Below, in pieces: positions 6,915 through 9,543 of a stretch of 9,543 nucleotides of DNA; the first letter of the stretch is position 1; each line of letters opens with the position of its first letter. The notes beneath the pieces were generated by a model. The model made no database searches. It was not told the DNA's origin and saw only the letters and a list, made by a program, of their open reading frames with translations. Made by a program: the position numbers and the translations under genes. Where the stretch lies: positions 1 through 9,543 of the forward strand of contig JAUWIE010000076.1 of assembly GCA_030605515.1 (NCBI GenBank), given 5' to 3'. The DNA comes from Thermoplasmatota archaeon. Lineage in GTDB: Archaea > Thermoplasmatota > E2 > DHVEG-1.

Positions 6915-7153
6915 TATATTTCCTCAACAAGGATTTTATTTGCCATACCTCTACCCATGGTCATCTGACAGCCGCCCACAGTTACTGTAAGTGGACCTCG
7001 AAATGGTTGCCGTGAAACAATGGTAACGATCTGGTTTTCTCTGATTCCCATGACTCGTAGTTTTCTTTGAAACCCATGTCCACCGTCTAAACCTATTATT
7101 CTTGCTTTTTTATTTTGAGATAGATGCGTTAGCGGTATCATCTTTTTATCCAT
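6914..7153 (-). CDS. feoA: FeoA, small SH3-like partner of FeoB
   Basis: This is a 79-residue cytoplasmic protein of the FeoA family, needed for full FeoB activity. The fold is recognisable from KKARIIGLDGGHGFQRKL, followed by RVMGIRENQIVTIV and PFRGPLTVTVGGCQMTMGRG, with the usual ending MANKILVEEI. The length is standard. ATG 7153 has GGTGG five bases upstream. It is the first gene of the feoA-feoB-dtxR operon and overlaps feoB by one base. The DtxR-family protein of this operon lacks its own SH3-like domain, so the FeoA-like fold exists here only as a separate protein. Confidence 0.93.
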   Translation of the reverse strand: MDKKMIPLTHLSQNKKARIIGLDGGHGFQRKLRVMGIRENQIVTIVSRQPFRGPLTVTVGGCQMTMGRGMANKILVEEI

Positions 7154-7172
7154 TTATTCCACCAAACCCATT

Positions 7173-7188
7173 TTTAGGCATACCTAAA
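7173..7188 (-). promoter_or_regulatory. DtxR-type operator at the feo transcription start
   Basis: TTTAGGcataCCTAAA on the plus strand has two perfect 6-bp arms around four bases. It lies about 25-30 bp downstream of the TATA box in the direction of feoA, at the predicted transcription start, where a metal-loaded repressor would block initiation. The TTAGG/CCTAA arms are typical of DtxR/IdeR-family sites. Confidence 0.75.
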
Positions 7189-7209
7189 TATTACTATGTA
7201 CCGAGCTAC

Positions 7210-7219
7210 TATATATAAA
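7210..7219 (-). promoter_or_regulatory. TATA box of the feoA-feoB-dtxR operon
   Basis: On the minus strand the box reads TTTATATATA. It lies between two matching palindromes (7173-7188 and 7220-7235), and the predicted start near 7187 leaves a leader of about 34 bases with a GGTGG ribosome site before feoA. Confidence 0.7.
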
Positions 7220-7235
7220 TTTTGGAATGCCTAAA
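7220..7235 (-). promoter_or_regulatory. second DtxR-type operator, overlapping the BRE of the feo promoter
   Basis: TTTTGGaatgCCTAAA differs from the other site's arms by one base. The symmetry extends outward by three more A/T pairs on each side (7217-7238), giving 9 paired positions of 11. It abuts the upstream edge of the TATA box, so occupancy would block TBP/TFB. Its centre is 47 bp from that of the first site. Confidence 0.65.
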
Positions 7236-7261
7236 TTTCTATAAAAAATAAAAAGAAGTAA

Positions 7262-8368
7262 CTACGCAATAGTTACATCCTTACAGAGATATACATCCTG
7301 AATTGCATTCAGAAGTTTGACCCCTTCCTCAATTGGTCTTTGAAAAGCTTTTCTACCTGATATGAGCCCGGTTCCACCGGCTCTTTTATTAATTACTGCA
7401 GTTCTTACCGCCTGAGCAAAGTCATCAGCTCCAGAAGCTCCACCTGAGTTAATAAGACCGATTCTACCCATATAACAATTAGCGATTTGATATCGTGTGA
7501 GATCTATTGGATGATCTGAACAAAGATCAATATAAGCACGGTCATCCATTTTTCCATATTTTACTCCATCACGGTTTAAGGCAACATATCCGCTATTAAT
7601 CGTTGGAAGTTTCTGCTTAATGATATCTGCCTCAATTGTAACGCCAAGATGATTTGCTTGTCCCGTAAGATCTGCAGAACTATGATAATCCTTTCCATCA
7701 ATCTTAAACGCAGGATTTCTAAGGTAACACCATAAAATAGTTGCCAAACCAAGTTCATGAGCATACTTAAACGCTTGACTTACCTCTTGTATCTGTCGAG
7801 ATGACTCTGATGAACCAAAATATATTGTACAACCAATTGCTGCTGCACCCATTTCCCATGCTTGCTTTACATCAGCAAACATGATCTGATCAAATTTGTT
7901 TGGATAAGTAAGCAGTTCGTTATGATTAATTTTAACAATAAAAGGGATTTTATGAGCATATTTCCTTGAAACTGCTCCTAAAACTCCAAGTGTAGAGGCT
8001 ACAGCATTACAACCACCTTTCAGAGCAAGTTTAATAATATTCTCTGGATCAAAATACATTGGATTAGGTGTAAATGATGCAGCTGCAGAATGTTCAATTC
8101 CCTGATCCACAGGTAATACAGATAGATATCCTGTACCTGCTAGACGTCCATGATTAAAAATTGATTTTAAATTCCTTAATACAACAGTGGATCTATCTGA
8201 ATCCATAACTACTCTATCAATAAAATCAGAACCTGGTATATATAAAGTATCTGAAGGTATCTTCTCACAAGTGTGATTTAATAGATAATCTGCTTCTTCA
8301 TTTAAATATCCTTTAATAGTATCGATATTTCCACCCCAATGTTCTTTTATCTCCTCTAATTCCACCAT
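7262..8368 (-). CDS. fbaB: class I fructose-bisphosphate aldolase, DhnA/FbaB family
   Basis: This cytoplasmic enzyme cleaves fructose 1,6-bisphosphate to glyceraldehyde 3-phosphate and dihydroxyacetone phosphate, or the reverse in gluconeogenesis, through a Schiff base. It has 368 residues. Recognisable blocks are IPSDTLYIPGSDFIDRV (37-53), GRLAGTGYLSVLPVDQG (74-90), FIVKINHNELLTYP (143-156), YHSSADLTGQANHL (228-241), ADIIKQK (247-253, holding the likely Schiff-base lysine), ANCYMGRIGLINSGGASG (296-313) and GLISGRKAFQRP (334-345). The protein matches E. coli FbaB block for block, including the long N-terminal region that the short archaeal aldolases (about 260-280 residues) lack, which suggests transfer between domains. 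A TATA-like box at 8386-8393 points to a leaderless or nearly leaderless mRNA. Its 3' end lies about 25 bp before the upstream feo operator. Confidence 0.95.
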   Translation of the reverse strand: MVELEEIKEHWGGNIDTIKGYLNEEADYLLNHTCEKIPSDTLYIPGSDFIDRVVMDSDRSTVVLRNLKSIFNHGRLAGTGYLSVLPVDQGIEHSAAASFTPNPMYFDPENIIKLALKGGCNAVASTLGVLGAVSRKYAHKIPFIVKINHNELLTYPNKFDQIMFADVKQAWEMGAAAIGCTIYFGSSESSRQIQEVSQAFKYAHELGLATILWCYLRNPAFKIDGKDYHSSADLTGQANHLGVTIEADIIKQKLPTINSGYVALNRDGVKYGKMDDRAYIDLCSDHPIDLTRYQIANCYMGRIGLINSGGASGADDFAQAVRTAVINKRAGGTGLISGRKAFQRPIEEGVKLLNAIQDVYLCKDVTIA

Positions 8369-8385
8369 ATTTTACCAACTCTTAG

Positions 8386-8393
8386 TTTATATC
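8386..8393 (-). promoter_or_regulatory. TATA-like box of the aldolase gene
   Basis: The minus strand reads GATATAAA, centred about 22 bp before the ATG at 8368. No clear Shine-Dalgarno sequence precedes the start (only GGT in the last bases), which fits a leaderless or very short-leader transcript. I see nothing else gene-like between 8394 and 8460. Confidence 0.4.
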
Positions 8394-8463
8394 ATAGAAT
8401 GCATTTTAGCACAAAAAGCTTTTGATAAATCAGATTTAATAAAAAATTGTAATGGAATGAATT

Positions 8464-8503
8464 AAAAAAAGGGGAAAAAGAGGGGTATATGTGTCCCTTT
8501 TCT
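8464..8503 (-). terminator. hairpin plus T-run after the dockerin-like gene
   Basis: On the minus strand, AAAAGGG is followed by a loop and CCCCTCTTTTTC, an imperfect stem, then CCCC and seven Ts (8470-8464). It lies about 35 bases after the TAA at 8539-8541 and before the aldolase promoter, as expected for termination of the dockerin-like transcript. Confidence 0.5.
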
Positions 8504-8538
8504 CTCGATTTTTGAGTGTTGGCTGTTCTCGTAGATAC

Positions 8539-9192
8539 TTATCTAAAAACTAGTTTGCATAGGAGAACTAAGTCTGCTATGTCTATTTCACCGTCTTTAT
8601 TTACATCTCCGCCAACTGGGTCTACCGCAGGTCCATTGTTGAACATATAGGATACTAGGAATTCAATGTCTTCTATGTCGATGTTTCCATCCGCGTTGGC
8701 GTCACCAGGTAAAATAGTAGGTGTTGTATCAGGTAATATGCCGAACATATATTCTACTATTTCATAGACATCGTCCTCGTCAATGCGATTGTCACTGTTT
8801 ATATCTCCTCTACACTCTGGGTCTGGTGCCTTACCATCAGCATTTAGATAGGATACTAGGAATACTACATCTGATATATCCTCGCAGTCGTCTCCGTTTA
8901 CATCGTATTTTAGAAAACCGTTACATTCTGTTGAATCAATTTGGCTACCATCGCTTTTATCACTGTTATAAAGAGGTTGAGTTCCACCCTGGCTGTCTGC
9001 TCCTGTGCTCAATTCTCCTTTGTTATCTTGTGGCACTGGATCAGGTGTGGGTTCATTGGTTTTTCTTGTATCAGGAGCCACTTTTTTTACACTTGTATCT
9101 CCTAGCGGTTCTGCACTGCATATTGATGTTATACTGATCAAAATCAGTATGGCCACCAGCCCTACCATTGCTATTTTTTTCCCATCTTTCAT
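8539..9192 (-). CDS. secreted protein with four dockerin-like calcium-binding repeats
   Basis: This is a 217-residue export candidate. A basic start (KDGKK) and a hydrophobic helix (8-23) lead to ICSA-EP, a plausible signal-peptidase site after residue 27. A low-complexity linker rich in Pro, Thr, Ser, Asp and Gly covers about 28-88. Four EF-hand-like loops follow: DVNGDDCEDISD (97-108), DINSDNRIDEDD (130-141), DANADGNIDIED (164-175) and DVNKDGEIDIAD (196-207), each followed by a helix, with spacing of 32-34 residues. This is the dockerin type I pattern, here as two tandem pairs. No catalytic or anchoring domain is present. Dockerins bind cohesin modules, so it may tether to a cohesin-bearing surface protein, but no cohesin is in the window. 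C90, C103 and C127 are in the exported part. The loops most likely bind Ca2+. Confidence 0.85.
   Translation of the reverse strand: MKDGKKIAMVGLVAILILISITSICSAEPLGDTSVKKVAPDTRKTNEPTPDPVPQDNKGELSTGADSQGGTQPLYNSDKSDGSQIDSTECNGFLKYDVNGDDCEDISDVVFLVSYLNADGKAPDPECRGDINSDNRIDEDDVYEIVEYMFGILPDTTPTILPGDANADGNIDIEDIEFLVSYMFNNGPAVDPVGGDVNKDGEIDIADLVLLCKLVFR
8647..8863. repeat. 16-bp exact direct repeat 201 bp apart inside the dockerin-like gene
   Basis: ATAGGATACTAGGAAT occurs at 8647-8662 and 8848-8863. The offset of 201 bp equals 67 codons, exactly the distance between calcium loops 1 and 3. Both copies encode the FLVSY helix after the loop. The pattern suggests that a two-loop dockerin unit was duplicated as a block. 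Confidence 0.8.
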
Positions 9193-9223
9193 ACTCTCAC
9201 TATGTTATACTTTCTATTTTTTC

Positions 9224-9235
9224 ATATTTAAATAT
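9224..9235 (-). promoter_or_regulatory. TATA box of the dockerin-like gene
   Basis: ATATTTAAATAT is self-complementary and lies about 37 bp before the ATG at 9192, predicting a start near 9203 and a leader of about 11 bases. A weak GAGAG precedes the ATG. Just upstream, ATTTTGtCAAAAT (9244-9256) is a perfect small palindrome of unknown role. Confidence 0.45.
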
Positions 9236-9257
9236 TACGTGTAATTTTGTCAAAATG

Positions 9258-9264
9258 AAAAAAA
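9258..9264 (-). terminator. T-run downstream of htpX
   Basis: Seven Ts on the minus strand, about 60 bases after the htpX stop. Archaeal transcription can terminate at such oligo-T tracts. There is no strong stem beside it, and it lies just before the dockerin-gene promoter. Confidence 0.3.
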
Positions 9265-9324
9265 TTCCTTATGTAATGTATCAATCAGACATATCAAATT
9301 AGAAAATTTTGTTTTAGATAAGCC

Positions 9325-9543
9325 TTACATTGATCGTAATCTTTTAACCCTTTCATCAATTGGAGGATGTGTTGACCAAATTGAGCTTCTCTGTTGACTT
9401 TTAAAGGGATTTGCAATATAAAGTGGAGCTACTGTCTTTGAACCTATTGGTTTTCCTTTTGGGTGATCTTCCTTAATTTTTAAAAGTGCCTTTGCAAGTC
9501 CATCTGGATTTCTAGTAAGCCTTGCTCCATTTGCATCTGCAAG
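9325..9543 (-). CDS. htpX: HtpX-type M48 zinc metalloprotease, C-terminal fragment
   Basis: Only the last 72 residues are in the window; the gene continues past the right edge, so the HExxH zinc site and membrane helices are not visible. The visible part has the conserved C-terminal pattern of HtpX: ADANGARLTRNPDGLAKAL (2-20), the variable region, LYIANPF (41-47) and STHPPIDERVKRLRSM (57-72), ending in TAA. HtpX is a membrane-bound protease, with a cytoplasmic active site, that degrades misfolded membrane proteins and is often heat or stress induced. Its promoter lies outside the window, so I cannot say whether it shares control with hsp20. Confidence 0.9.
   Translation of the reverse strand, partial: LADANGARLTRNPDGLAKALLKIKEDHPKGKPIGSKTVAPLYIANPFKSQQRSSIWSTHPPIDERVKRLRSM

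Noticed and set aside
8721..9137. Open frame opposite the dockerin-like gene
   Set aside because: Its composition (many His, Tyr, Leu) is the mirror of Asp-rich calcium loops; no start signal or family features.
1518..9253. Shared 12-mer TAATTTTGTCAA at 1518-1529 and 9242-9253, both upstream of genes
   Set aside because: In 9.5 kb of AT-rich DNA several such 12-base matches are expected by chance.

Overview
This window looks like an AT-rich euryarchaeal chromosome segment. The archaeal signs are a Cdc48/VAT-type double AAA ATPase, a small heat-shock protein paired with an HSR1-like winged-helix regulator, TATA-box promoters (some apparently leaderless), and the remnant of an archaeal Ogg2-type DNA glycosylase. 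The dockerin-like secreted protein and the gene mix would suit an uncultured, Thermoplasmatota-like lineage, but no rRNA or tRNA is present to fix the taxonomy.

Layout, left to right. (1) The 3' part of an MFS permease gene (+, cut by the window edge) converges on a small winged-helix regulator (-, 1061-1468). (2) Divergent from the regulator is an hsp20 gene (+), followed after 50 bp by cdc48 (+). This is the gene set of the Archaeoglobus HSR1-Hsp20-Cdc48 heat-shock operon, here with the regulator turned outward so that it shares the control region 1469-1640. (3) Between cdc48 and the next gene lies a decayed fragment (about 4369-4624) that reads, through one stop and one frameshift, as the C-terminal part of an Ogg2-type 8-oxoguanine glycosylase. 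A set of nested inverted repeats follows it. (4) A minus-strand feoA-feoB-dtxR operon (7153 down to 4710) has overlapping or nearly overlapping gene junctions. Its promoter TATA box is flanked by two TTTAGG-N4-CCTAAA-like palindromes, the expected pattern for feedback by the DtxR-family protein encoded at the operon's end. (5) Upstream on the same strand is a 368-residue class I fructose-bisphosphate aldolase of the E. coli FbaB type. (6) Next comes a small secreted protein made of a signal peptide, a linker and four dockerin-like calcium loops. (7) The 3' end of an HtpX-type M48 membrane protease gene runs off the right edge.

Functional themes: protein quality control (Hsp20, Cdc48, HtpX and the regulator), ferrous iron uptake with its own metal-responsive repressor, central carbon metabolism, and an extracellular or surface protein of unknown partner. 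I see no CRISPR array, insertion sequence, integrase, tRNA or rRNA. The most notable points are the Ogg2 pseudogene, the two operator arrays, the dockerin-only protein with an internal two-repeat duplication, and the bacterial-style aldolase. I did not find a clearly new multi-gene system.
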